Positions 31,649-40,200 of a stretch of 64,000 bases of DNA are shown here, in pieces. Position 1 is the first letter of the stretch. Each line of letters begins with the position of its first letter. The stretch lies in assembly GCA_963578825.1 (NCBI GenBank), contig CAUZDW010000009.1:61221-125220 (forward strand), in the 5' to 3' direction. The notes under the pieces are model-generated. The model did not search any database. It saw only the letters and a program-made list of their open reading frames with translations, and was not told where the DNA came from. A program made the translations under genes and the position numbers. The stretch comes from JAJDNS01 sp963578825 (GTDB lineage: Bacteria > Acidobacteriota > Vicinamibacteria > Fen-336).

Positions 31649-32302
31649 ATGATCCAACGCGTCGTCTCCCCTCCTCGCGGCGCTCTCCTCTGTCTGCTGG
31701 CCTTCATCGTGATCGGCTGCCTGCCCGACGAAGCGCCCGCCAGGGGCACGCCGACGCGCGCCCGGGAGCGTTCGGGGGCACGGGCACGAGAGCAGCCCCG
31801 CCCTCACGGCAGCCGCGTCCCGGTCGACCCGGCGCGCGTCGATGTCGACGACGGCGACACCGTGACGATCCGATGGACGAAGGGCGACAAGGAGATCGTC
31901 CGCATCCTCGGCATCGACACCCCCGAAACACGCCACGTCGACCACGGCATCCCGTACGCCCAGTCCTGGGGTCCCGAGGCGCGGGCGTTCGCACAGGGTG
32001 CCTTCTCCACCGCGACTCGCGTGGAGCTTCTGCGCTCGGCCACGCTGGACCCCTTCCAGCGGACTCTCGGATACCTGTTCATCGATGGCCACAACTACTC
32101 CGTTCTCGCCATCGAGGCCCGGCTCGCGCTGGAGAGCGTCTCTCATTTCGGGGACAACGGGCTCCCCAGGGAAGCCGCGGAGGTCCTCGCCGCCGCCGAG
32201 AAAGCGGGCCCCATGCCCTTCGAGCCCCCGCACTTCTTCCGGCGGCGCATGGCGACCGTATCGAAGTGGATGAAGGCGAACGGCGTGTACCCGGAGAAAT
32301 GA
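31649..32302 (+). CDS. Thermonuclease-family lipoprotein
   Basis: A 217-residue protein. Lipobox FIVIGC near residue 24 after a hydrophobic run. A Pro/Arg-rich linker precedes the SNase fold: VDVDDGDTVTIRWTKGDKEI (Ca-binding Asp), VRILGIDTPETRHVDHGIPY (RxLGIDxPE), QRTLGYLFIDGHNYSVLAIE and a C-terminal WMKANGVYP. It is a phosphodiesterase on DNA/RNA if active. The second catalytic Arg block is shortened (DPFQRTLGYLF). Distinct in architecture from the nuclease at 29784-30617, so not a recent tandem copy. Confidence 0.75.
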   Translation: MIQRVVSPPRGALLCLLAFIVIGCLPDEAPARGTPTRARERSGARAREQPRPHGSRVPVDPARVDVDDGDTVTIRWTKGDKEIVRILGIDTPETRHVDHGIPYAQSWGPEARAFAQGAFSTATRVELLRSATLDPFQRTLGYLFIDGHNYSVLAIEARLALESVSHFGDNGLPREAAEVLAAAEKAGPMPFEPPHFFRRRMATVSKWMKANGVYPEK

Positions 32303-32341
32303 CGGTTGGGGGGCGGAGGGCAGGGTGAATTGGAGGGAGTG

Positions 32342-32776
32342 ATGGCGCTCGTGACCGACACCGTTGCCGTCTCGACCCGGGGCGACGGGCAGATGCTGGA
32401 CATCACCGAGGACGTGCAGGCGGTGGTGGGACGCCACGGCTTCCACGAGGGCGCCGCTCTCGTGTTCGTCTCGGGCTCCACCGCGGGTCTCACCACGGTC
32501 GAGTACGAGCCGGGGCTGCTCGAGGACATTCCCGCTGCCTTCGAGCGACTCGCACCCCGGGACATGCGGTACAAGCACGAAGACACGTGGCACGACGGGA
32601 ACGGGCACTCCCACGTCCGGGCCAGCCTTCTCGGGACCTCGCTCACGATCCCGTTTCGCCAGAGCCGTCTTCTCCTCGGCACCTGGCAGCAGATCGTGCT
32701 CATCGACTTCGACAACCGGCCGCGGAAGCGAGACGTGGTCGTGCAACTCACGGGTGAGCGCTCCTCCGGAGAATGA
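32342..32776 (+). CDS. YjbQ-family protein (secondary thiamine-phosphate synthase type)
   Basis: A 144-residue single-domain beta-protein of the UPF0047/YjbQ family. The family signature DGNGHSHVRASLLGTSLTIP and the end GTWQQIVLIDFDNRPRKRDV are intact, with the conserved His and Glu near SGSTAGLTTVEYEPGLLEDI. YjbQ can complement thiamine-phosphate synthase weakly; its true role is unknown. The ATG at 32342 follows GGAGGGAG. Its TGA overlaps the ATG of the next gene (ATGA). Confidence 0.88.
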   Translation: MALVTDTVAVSTRGDGQMLDITEDVQAVVGRHGFHEGAALVFVSGSTAGLTTVEYEPGLLEDIPAAFERLAPRDMRYKHEDTWHDGNGHSHVRASLLGTSLTIPFRQSRLLLGTWQQIVLIDFDNRPRKRDVVVQLTGERSSGE

Positions 32777-33066
32777 AGAGACCCCCCAATCGGATCCTCC
32801 TCCCGCTGGCCCTTGGCGTGGCGGCGCTCCTCCTCTGGGACACCGTCGTCGCCTACCCGTTCCGGGTCTTCGTCGTCTTCCTTCACGAGATCTCCCACGG
32901 GCTCGCCGCCGTGCTCACAGGGGGCCGTATCGTCTCGATCGGACTCAGTGTCGACGAGGGGGGCGTGTGCGTGACCCGGGGCGGGTGGCGCTTCGTGGTC
33001 CTGGGCGCGGGCTACCTCGGCAGCCTGCTGTTCGGGGCGCTCTTCCTGCTCCTGGGCGGCAAGCGC
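32773..33066 (+). pseudogene. M50-like membrane peptidase, 3'-truncated
   Basis: About 98 authentic residues: TM1 (RILLPLALGVAALLLWDTVV), the zinc motif HEISHG (His38, Glu39, His42) and TM2 (GAGYLGSLLFGALFLLLGG). M50B/YwhC-type proteins continue for another 80-100 residues with further helices. Here the frame turns into a low-complexity Arg/Ser tail (to a stop at 33321) exactly where adenosine-deaminase sequence starts in another frame. The 3' half is lost. Translation is probably coupled to YjbQ by the ATGA overlap. Confidence 0.75.
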
Positions 33067-33069
33067 CGC

Positions 33070-33533
33070 CGGGCACCTGGCTCTTCGACGAGAGGAAGAT
33101 CACCAGCTCCCGCATCCAGGACCGCAGGCAGTACGTCGAGGACCTGGCGGAGTTCATCGCGGACAAGAGGATCACCATCGAGGTCTGCCTCACCTCCAAC
33201 CAGCAGACCGTCCCCGAGTTCGCCGACGACCTCCACCGGCACCCCTTCCGCGAGATGCAGAAGCGGCGGCTGTCCACCACCTTCTGCACGGACAACCGCC
33301 TCGTCTCCCACACCACCGTGAGCCACGAGGTCCAGCGTGCCATCGAGACCTTCGACCTCAGCCCATGGGAGGTCCGCGACATCCTCATACATGGGTTCAA
33401 GCGGAGCTTCTTCCCGGGCACGTACCTCGAGAAGAGAAGCTACGTCCGGAAGGTGATCGATCGCACCGATCGGCTCATGCGCGACGCCGGGCTCGACCCC
33501 GTGCGGCCGATTGCGATGTCCTCGGGCGCCTGA
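33070..33533 (+). pseudogene. Adenosine deaminase C-terminal fragment
   Basis: 154 codons: TWLFDERKITSSRIQDRRQY, KRITIEVCLTSNQQTVPEF, HPFREMQKRRLSTTFCTDN, then GFKRSFFPGTYLEKRSYVRK. This is the C-terminal half of an adenosine/AMP deaminase TIM barrel, with the catalytic Asp of CTDNRLVSHTT. The N-terminal zinc ligands (HxH) and the catalytic Glu are missing. No start codon or ribosome-binding site; joined out of frame to the M50 fragment. A clear gene fragment. Confidence 0.8.
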
Positions 33534-33546
33534 GTCTGCCGCCCGG

Positions 33547-34014
33547 CTACCAGCGGTGGTACGCCGGGTGCCCCTCGCGAACCGCCACGAACACCCCTCG
33601 GCAGGTGGCTGTCGTCTTCCCCCCCGCCACGAGCTCCGCCTCCACCGTCGCCCGGTCGGAGGACGAGTCGACCACCCGCGCCCGCAGCTTCACCGGCCTA
33701 TCGGTCGCCGTCACCCTGCGCAGCTTGACGTGGAACTCGGAGGTCACCGTGCAGGGCGGTGACGACGCGCCCGAGGCCTTCATCAGGTGGATCGCGGCCG
33801 CCCAGTCACTGTGACAATCGAGCAGCGCCCCGATGATGCCGCCGTTCAGCATCCCGTCGAACGCCTCATGGTGCGGCTCCGGAGTCCACTCCGCGCGGAG
33901 CCCTTCCCCGTCTTCGAAGCTGCGGATGTGCAGCCCCTTGGGATTCGCGGGCCCGCAGCCAAAGCAACGGTTGTTCGGCGCATAGCGCTCCTGCACGCAG
34001 AGCGTGTCGTTCAT
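33547..34014 (-). CDS. PaaI-type hotdog thioesterase
   Basis: A 155-residue hotdog-fold protein: NNRCFGCGPANPKGLHI at the N-terminus (the CxGCGxxNPxGL motif of PaaI-like acyl-CoA thioesterases), FDGMLNGGIIGALLDCHSDW as the central helix with catalytic Asn/Asp region, then the strand block TVTSEFHVKLRRVTATDRPV. It probably hydrolyses an acyl- or aryl-CoA. Convergent with the deaminase fragment, 13 bases apart. Complete. Confidence 0.85.
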   Translation of the reverse strand: MNDTLCVQERYAPNNRCFGCGPANPKGLHIRSFEDGEGLRAEWTPEPHHEAFDGMLNGGIIGALLDCHSDWAAAIHLMKASGASSPPCTVTSEFHVKLRRVTATDRPVKLRARVVDSSSDRATVEAELVAGGKTTATCRGVFVAVREGHPAYHRW

Positions 34015-34035
34015 GTCTTCTCTCCTCGCCTCCCT

Positions 34036-34141
34036 GTCATTCCGAGGGCTTCCATTCGTTTGGCGGGTCCGAAGTATCTCCCGATAAGGCTATTGGGAGA
34101 TGCTTCGTCGCACGCGCAGAGTCGAAGCTCCTCAGCATGAC
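34036..34141. repeat. Dispersed hairpin repeat, full-length copy
   Basis: A 106-base imperfect palindrome. The outer arms GTCATTCCGAGG and CCTCAGCATGAC match at 10 of 12 positions; the inner arms GAAGTATCTCCCGATA and TATTGGGAGATGCTTC match at 14 of 16. The right half recurs at 34205 and 36847. Looks like a REP/MITE-type element with no coding capacity. Confidence 0.75.
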
Positions 34142-34204
34142 GGAAATGTCCGTGGCAGCGCCCCACCCGGGGCTGTGGCCCGAAGAATCCATGCCGTTGC
34201 CGAC

Positions 34205-34248
34205 AGATGCTCCGTCGCCGGTCCGATGACGAAGCTACTCTGCATGAC
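34205..34248. repeat. Dispersed hairpin repeat, degenerate half copy
   Basis: AGATGCTCCGTCGCCGGTCC followed by a tail ending GAAGCTACTCTGCATGAC. It aligns with the right half of the element at 34036-34141 with several substitutions and one gap. It lies 63 bases away in the same orientation. Confidence 0.6.
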
Positions 34249-34267
34249 TGCTCCAGTGGCTGCCCGT

Positions 34268-36100
34268 TCAGTGCAACCGCTCCAGCGCTTCCCGGGCCGC
34301 GCGCTGGACCCCGGCGTCCGAGTCCCCCGTCGCCCGCTGCAACGCCGCCGCGGAACGAGGATCCGGCCCGATCCGTCCAAGGGCCCGGGCCACCCGGAGG
34401 CGCACCCCCTCGTTCGGGTCCCCCATCGCCTCGATCAACGCCGGCACTGCCGCCACCGCCCCGGGTCCGATGCGCCCCAGAGTCCGAGCCGCACGCCAGC
34501 GCCGCCCCTCGGCGAGGCTCGCCAGCTCCGACACGAGCGCCGGCACCGCCTCCTCGGCGGCAGGTCCGATCCGGGCAAGAGCCGCCGAGACGACGACGTA
34601 CGTGTCCGGCCGCTCCAGAGCCAGCGCCAGGACGGGTACGGCGCCGCGCGCTTCCTCCCGGAAGTTCCCCAGCCTCCACGCTGCGAACGCCCGGACGTAG
34701 ACGTCTTCGCTTTGAAGCGCAACCACGAGATGCGGGATGTCGTCCGCGACGAGCTTCTGCCGAGACAGCGCCTGGGCCGCCGCGTACCGCACCGCCTCGC
34801 TCGGCTGGCCCAGGGTCTCGAAGAGCGCGGGAACCGCCGGGCGCCCTCCGTCTCCCAACGCTCCAAGTGTTTGAGCGACGGCGGCACGCACTCCGGCGGA
34901 CTCATCCGCCCGCAGGGCCTCCACCAGCGCCTCCCGTGCTCCGGCCGCCTCGGCCCCGAGCGTCTCCAGACCCCACGCCGCCGCCAGACGCAGCGACTCG
35001 CCGCCCGTCTCGAGCGCCCGCCTCAGAGCAAGGATCCCCGCCTCGCCCAAACCGTCCCCCCGCGCCTCGAGCCACGCCATGACCTCGACCTCCCCGGCCT
35101 CGCCCTTCTCGCCGAAGTGCTCCTCGAGGACGGCCGGGTTCGAGTACCCCTCGGGCAGCAGCCCGCTCGCCAGCAGCGTGTCGGCAGTGAGCGAAGACCC
35201 GAACGCGCTCAGGTGGTCGTAGTCCCTGAATGAAGAGGGGCCTGCACGCTTCAGCGTGGGCAGCATGTCCAGACAGGCGATCTCTTCCGAACGGCAGAAC
35301 TCCGCGATCTGCTCCTGCACTCGGGCCGGCGGCGCCCCGCCTGCCACCTGGAAGCGAAACGGAAACACCACCATGGCAAAGCTCGCCCCGTCGCTTTCCA
35401 CCTCGGCACGCAGCGCCCGAACTTCCTCGAAGAAGCGATCCAGCGCTTCTTTGACCTGCGGCGCGTCCGGCGTTTCGAAGAGCCGCTCCACGTCTTCGAT
35501 CTCTCGCCCCTCAGCACCCACAAGGGCCCGCACCAGTGCCGAGCGCTCGTGCAGCCAGACCAGCCACCCCGGGGGCCGAGTCAGATTGTTGTGCAGCTCC
35601 GGAATGTCGTTCAGGCACACCGCCAGGATCGCCTGGTCAGGCGAATAACTCCTAGCGATCCGCTGCCACGCGATCCGCTCCTGACGCGTGGACCAGCCCC
35701 AGAGCGCCACGCTCATCACTTCGATGCGCCGCCCCGCGGCCTCGAGCCGCGCCTCGAGAAGCCGCGGGTACGCCTGCCGAGGCTTGAGCTCCGCGCCCAG
35801 CGTCACGCTGTCGCCCAGGACCGCGGTGCGCCACACCCCTCCCGGCTTCTCTCCGGGCCGTGTCCGGTCCCGGAGCCCGTCACCGTTGAACTCCTGTGAG
35901 GGCGGCCACCCCACGCTCTCGGAGATCATCACGTAGAAACCGCCGGGCATCTTGTCGTCCCAGTCCCAGATGTAGTCGGCCACCTCGCGCTCCGGCGCCC
36001 GAGGCGTCTCCACGAGGTGCGCCAGTCCCTCGAGCGCCGCCAGGAACGCCACGCTCACCACGAGGCCGAGCGTCAGGTTGACCACAAGCCCACGTCTCAC
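34268..36100 (-). CDS. Membrane-anchored SGNH-hydrolase/HEAT-repeat fusion
   Basis: About 610 residues. N-terminal membrane anchor (RRGLVVNLTLGLVVSVAFLA). SGNH/GDSL-like domain from about 90 to 370: block I AVLGDSVTLGAELKP (Ser98), an Asn in LAVCLNDIPELHNN, and a C-terminal Asp-His in FRDYDHLSAFGS. Residues 375-610 are HEAT-type repeats (for example RAAVAQTLGALGDGGRPAVP and RAARTLGRIGPGAVAAVPAL). The start is GTG 36100, overlapping the upstream TGA as GTGA. It perhaps acts on cell-envelope acyl or glycan groups with a protein-docking tail. I do not know this architecture from a described system. Confidence 0.8.
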   Translation of the reverse strand: MRRGLVVNLTLGLVVSVAFLAALEGLAHLVETPRAPEREVADYIWDWDDKMPGGFYVMISESVGWPPSQEFNGDGLRDRTRPGEKPGGVWRTAVLGDSVTLGAELKPRQAYPRLLEARLEAAGRRIEVMSVALWGWSTRQERIAWQRIARSYSPDQAILAVCLNDIPELHNNLTRPPGWLVWLHERSALVRALVGAEGREIEDVERLFETPDAPQVKEALDRFFEEVRALRAEVESDGASFAMVVFPFRFQVAGGAPPARVQEQIAEFCRSEEIACLDMLPTLKRAGPSSFRDYDHLSAFGSSLTADTLLASGLLPEGYSNPAVLEEHFGEKGEAGEVEVMAWLEARGDGLGEAGILALRRALETGGESLRLAAAWGLETLGAEAAGAREALVEALRADESAGVRAAVAQTLGALGDGGRPAVPALFETLGQPSEAVRYAAAQALSRQKLVADDIPHLVVALQSEDVYVRAFAAWRLGNFREEARGAVPVLALALERPDTYVVVSAALARIGPAAEEAVPALVSELASLAEGRRWRAARTLGRIGPGAVAAVPALIEAMGDPNEGVRLRVARALGRIGPDPRSAAALQRATGDSDAGVQRAAREALERLH

Positions 36101-36813
36101 GACGCCACCACCTCTTCGAGCGTGTCCGCGATCCTGTTCCAATGCGTCCCACGCCAGAACAGGCGATCGCAGCCCGCACAGACGAAGTACTCGTCCAGCC
36201 ACCGCGCCGTCCGGGGCGGGATCCGCGGCAGGACCGTTTCCTTGGGCGTCGGCACCAGCTCTTCCCCGCACGCCATGCAGCGCGCGTCCCGCAGCCCGAG
36301 TGCCAGGTCCCGCATCACCATCCGAAGCTGCTCTTTCATGGTGAGCGCCGACGGCACCCACACCACCACGAGCGACCCGTCCCCCACGATGCGGCGCAGG
36401 AGGACCTCGGTCTCGGTCGTCAGGAGCGCCAGCCCCCGGCGCAGCGCCTCGTCCGGGAGTCGGTGGCCCGGAACCTCCGAATCAATCGCCGCCTCGTAGC
36501 CGGCCGCCCGAAGCCAGCGCGCCAGCCCTCCGAGGCTCGGGTCACACAGGAACCGCGGCGGCGAGTCGGCGAACGTCTCCCAGGGCGGCGAGCCCCAGTT
36601 GCACCCCGTCAGCTCGAGGCGCCGTCTGACCTTCGTGCGTGTTTCTTCGTAGAGGTCGGCCAGTGCCCGCCCCAGCAGCACGCCATCACGGGCCGCACGC
36701 TCCCGCCCCCGCTCGACCAGCAGGTGCACACCAAACTCCAGCCGCTTCGGCCCCACCAGGGCCAGGAGCGCGCGGAACCGGTGCCGAAAGCCGGCCTCTG
36801 TGCGTCCGTCCAC
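36097..36813 (-). CDS. Mut7-C RNase-domain protein
   Basis: A 238-residue soluble protein. N-terminal 75 residues unassigned. From about 85 the Mut7-C/PIN-like domain: FLCDPSLGGLARWLRAAGYE (acidic metal site), LLTTETEVLLRRI, VVWVPSALTMKEQLRMVM. A C-terminal zinc knuckle follows: ARCMACGEELVPTPKETV and YFVCAGCDRLFWRGTHWNRI. Family members are predicted RNases, poorly characterised. Its TGA overlaps the GTG of the SGNH-HEAT gene, so the two are translationally coupled. Upstream lie a half hairpin repeat and the long palindrome. Confidence 0.85.
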   Translation of the reverse strand: MDGRTEAGFRHRFRALLALVGPKRLEFGVHLLVERGRERAARDGVLLGRALADLYEETRTKVRRRLELTGCNWGSPPWETFADSPPRFLCDPSLGGLARWLRAAGYEAAIDSEVPGHRLPDEALRRGLALLTTETEVLLRRIVGDGSLVVVWVPSALTMKEQLRMVMRDLALGLRDARCMACGEELVPTPKETVLPRIPPRTARWLDEYFVCAGCDRLFWRGTHWNRIADTLEEVVAS

Positions 36814-36846
36814 GCCCCAAGCTTACCGCGCCAGCAGAGACCGCCG

Positions 36847-36905
36847 GATACCGCTATCGGGAGATGCTTCGTCGCACGCGCTCAGTCGAGGTTCCTCAGC
36901 ATGAC
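36847..36905. repeat. Dispersed hairpin repeat, right-half copy
   Basis: TATCGGGAGATGCTTCGTCG followed by CACGCGCTCAGTCGAGGTTC and CTCAGCATGAC; nearly the same as the right half of the element at 34036-34141, while the left arm is absent. Together with that element it brackets the Mut7-C/SGNH-HEAT pair. Confidence 0.7.
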
Positions 36906-36927
36906 TGTGTGGCCCGCCGGTCACTCC

Positions 36928-36963
36928 CCTGTGGAAACTCTGTCCGGACAGAGTTTCCACAGG
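36928..36963. repeat. 36-bp perfect palindrome
   Basis: Arms CCTGTGGAAACTCTGTCC and GGACAGAGTTTCCACAGG are exact reverse complements with no spacer (18-bp arms). It sits between the half hairpin repeat and the tRNA-Lys promoter. It may be a protein-binding site, a cruciform-prone site or the scar of a mobile element. Confidence 0.85.
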
Positions 36964-36994
36964 AAATCTACAGCGCTCTCACGCCGACACCATC

Positions 36995-37024
36995 TTGCAC
37001 GCTGCCGCGCTGTTCGTGTATTCT
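36995..37024 (+). promoter_or_regulatory. Sigma-70-type promoter of tRNA-Lys
   Basis: TTGCAC (36995-37000) and TATTCT (37019-37024) are separated by 18 bases; the tRNA begins 12 bases after the -10. Confidence 0.6.
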
Positions 37025-37036
37025 CGTCTCTTCAGT

Positions 37037-37112
37037 GGCCCGCTAGCTCAACTGGCAGAGCAAGAGACTCTTAATCTCTGGGTTCGGGGTTCAAGTCCCT
37101 GGCGGGTCACCA
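37037..37112 (+). tRNA. tRNA-Lys (CTT)
   Basis: Acceptor GGCCCGC/GCGGGTC (one G-U), anticodon stem AGAGA/TCTCT with loop CTCTTAA (anticodon CTT), T-arm CGGGG-TTCAAGT-CCCTG (one G-T pair), encoded ACCA. Confidence 0.95.
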
Positions 37113-37201
37113 ATACTCTCCCACCAATCTCATACTGTCGGCAGTGCGCCCTCTTTCGCGGACGCTTGACAGCCTCTTTCGGGCTGAACGAGGATCCTCA
37201 G

Positions 37202-40200
37202 ATGGGGGCAGGCACCTTGCCGAGGGCGTCCGGCAGATCACTGTCTCTCCGCCTCGTGACGTTCACCGCCCGGATCTGCGCGGCGGCTCTTCTTGCGAGC
37301 TCGTGGATCGGAGAGGGGCGAGCCGCGGCCCAGACGACGCCAACCGCATCTCCCAGAGTTCTGGTGACGGGCCGGCAGGAGCCGACGCCGGACACCGTGT
37401 CGTCGGGGGTCGGGCTCGTGCAGGTGGAGGTGGTCGTGACCGACGACCTCAACAGTCCGGTGACCGGCCTTCTGGCAGAGGCGTTTCGCCTCGAGGAGGA
37501 CGGCGCGCGCCAGCGGGTGGTGAGCTTCCAGGCGGTGGACCTCGCCGTGGCGCCGACGTCTGAGCCTCCACGAGTGAGCACGAACGCAGTCGACCCAACC
37601 GTCAACCAACCCCGAACCTTCGTGGTCGTCTTCGACGACCTGCACCTCGGGCTCGCGGGGGCCGCCCAGGCGAGGGAAGCCTCCGAGCAGTTCACCACAC
37701 AGCACACACGACCGGGCGATCAGGTTGTCCTCATCGCGCCGGGGGAAGGCCTGGTGTCGTCCGTCGTGATGCCGGGCGGGAGGGCCGCACTCGCCGCCCT
37801 CATGAGCTCACTGCGCGGGCGACGCGAGGCCGGCCCGGCGCTCACCGACTACGAGTCGTTCCGCATCGTCGAGGCTGACGACTCGGCCATGGCAAAGCGC
37901 GTTCTCGAGCGCCTTCGGGACGCCGGGACCGTCCCGGCGCGGGAGCAGGCCGAGTACGTGCGGTCCGAGGCAAATCAAGTCCTCGAGAGCGCTCGCGATC
38001 GTCGGCGCCGCCTGCTGAGCGCCATGGCCTCTACTCTCGAGGTTCTCACTCCGGCCGGGACTCGCAAGACCGTCCTGCTGTTGTCCGAGGGCTTCGTCTA
38101 CGAGCCGGGGGACCCGCTGACCTACGAGGTGATCGCCGCCTCGCAGCGGACGGGCGCCGTCGTCCACTTCCTGGATGTCCGCGGGCTGACCGTGGGAAGC
38201 CGGCCTGACGGCTCCCGCCGGGCTGTTCGCGGCGACGCCACCGGAGCGGAGATCCTGGCCACCATCACCGGCGGCTATGCCGTCCGCAAGGTGAACGACC
38301 TAGCCGAAGCCCTGGACCGACTCTCCCAGGAAGCCTCTCACCACTACCTCCTCGGCTACCGCCCCCAGGGCGAACGGCGAGGCGGCCGGCTGCGGAGGAT
38401 TCACGTCGAGGTGGACCGTCGCAAGGTGATGGTTCAGGCCCGGAAGGGCTACTACGACGCACCAGACGCGAGCCTGGGCCCCGACGACGAGACCGCCGCG
38501 TTGGACGTCCGACTCCGGGACGCCCTCGGGTCGTCCTCTCTGATCAGAGAGATCCCACTTCGGCTCACCTCGCTGGCGCTGGCGCCCGCCGACGACGGAC
38601 GGATCCAGGTCACCTTCGCTTCCGAGGCGAGTGCCGAGCGGCTGAGCCTCGCACGGATGCCCGACGGGTCGCTCGGCACGACCCTGGACGTGGCGCTGGC
38701 GATCTCGCACGTGCAGCCCGAGGCGAATCGAGTCGTTTCCGTGGAGGGAATCGCGGTCACGGTCCCCGGGGGAAGCCGGGTGAAGGAGGCCTGGCTGCCC
38801 TTTCAGCGTTCGTTCAGCCTGCCGCCGGGTCTGTGTCAGGTCAAGCTCGTCGTGCGGGACCGCGGGACCGGCGCCATCGGAACCGTGGTCCACCACCTGG
38901 AGGTCCCCGACGCGGCCGAGTTTCGCATCTCGTCTCCGATTCTGAGCGACATGCCGCAGGGAGAAGGCGTGAAGCCGCCTCGCATCGTGGCGCGCCGGAG
39001 CTTCGCACCGGGGAGCGTCCTGTACTGCTACTTCGAGGTCTACCCTGAGCCCGGGACCTCGGCCCGCCCCAACTTTGGCCGGCTCCCGGCCTACCAGATC
39101 GTGGACAGCAGGGGCAGGGTGCGGCATCGAGCGGCCCTGCCGCTCCCGGTCCGGCGCGACGGCGGGGGTCTGGGTCGTCTGATCGAGGTCCCACTGGCCC
39201 GGATCGAGCCTGGAGAGTACGAGCTCGTCGTGGAGCTTGCAGGCGAGGTCACGGGGGGGCCCGACGAGCTGCGGGAGCCCTTCTCGGTGACGAAGCCCCG
39301 GCGCTTCAACGATGACCTCTACCGGAGCGCCCTCGGCGCTTACCTCGACGGCGACTTTCAGGGTGCGGTCACCACTCTGCTACAGTGGCCCGCAAAGGAC
39401 GTGCTGGCCGCCGCCAAGAGGCTCCCCAAGACCGATGACAGGCTCAGGGAGACGGCCCTGCTGCTCCACACCGACCTCGCCATGGTCCTCGGGAGGCACG
39501 CCAAGATCGACGGCGCCAAGACACACCTCACCATCGGCCGGGCTCTTCTCGAGGGCGCCCCGCTTCCGGACCTCCATCGGGACTGGCTGCTGGCGCTGGC
39601 GTATACGCACCAGGCCAGCTTGCGCCCGGCCGAGGCGCTCGCCTTCTACACCGAATGCGCCGAGGCCTTTCCCGAAGCGGGCGAGGCCAGGCTGGGAGCC
39701 GGGACACTCTACGAGCGCAACGCCTTCCTTCCCGCCGGCTTCGGGCGCGGCAATCTGAACCTGCCGCCCCCACTGGCGGCCAAGGCGGCGGAGCGATCGT
39801 ACCGGGAGGCCCTGCGCATTCAGCCCTCCTTGACCGAGGCCCGGCTTCGGCTCGCCCGCGTCTTCCAGGAAACGGACCGGGTCGACAAGGCGCTGCTTCA
39901 GCTGTCTCTCGTCGTGGAGTCCAGCCAGGACGCCTCGCTGAGCGCCCTCGCGCACCTGTTCTGGGGAGAGATCCGCGAGACCCAGGGTGATGTCGAAGGA
40001 GCCATCGAGCACTATCGGGCGGCGCTGGCCGCGGATCGGGATCTCCAGGTCGCGGCCCTGGCCCTCGCCCAGACCCTCCACCGGCGGGACGGCCGCCAGG
40101 CCGCGGTCGATGCACTGGTGCCGGCCCTCGATGGAGCGCGCACCAGCCCCTGGCTCGCCTACCGCCGGGGCCCGCGGCGGCTGTCCACCTCGTCGCTCCA

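Noticed and set aside
34268..35230. Periodic sequence in the SGNH-HEAT gene as a DNA repeat
   Set aside because: The period is explained by protein HEAT repeats; the DNA copies are too divergent.
38890..39010. Canonical MIDAS in the VWFA-TPR protein
   Set aside because: The expected DxSxS position reads FDDLHL and no substitute motif was found, so it is not claimed as a metal-binding VWA.
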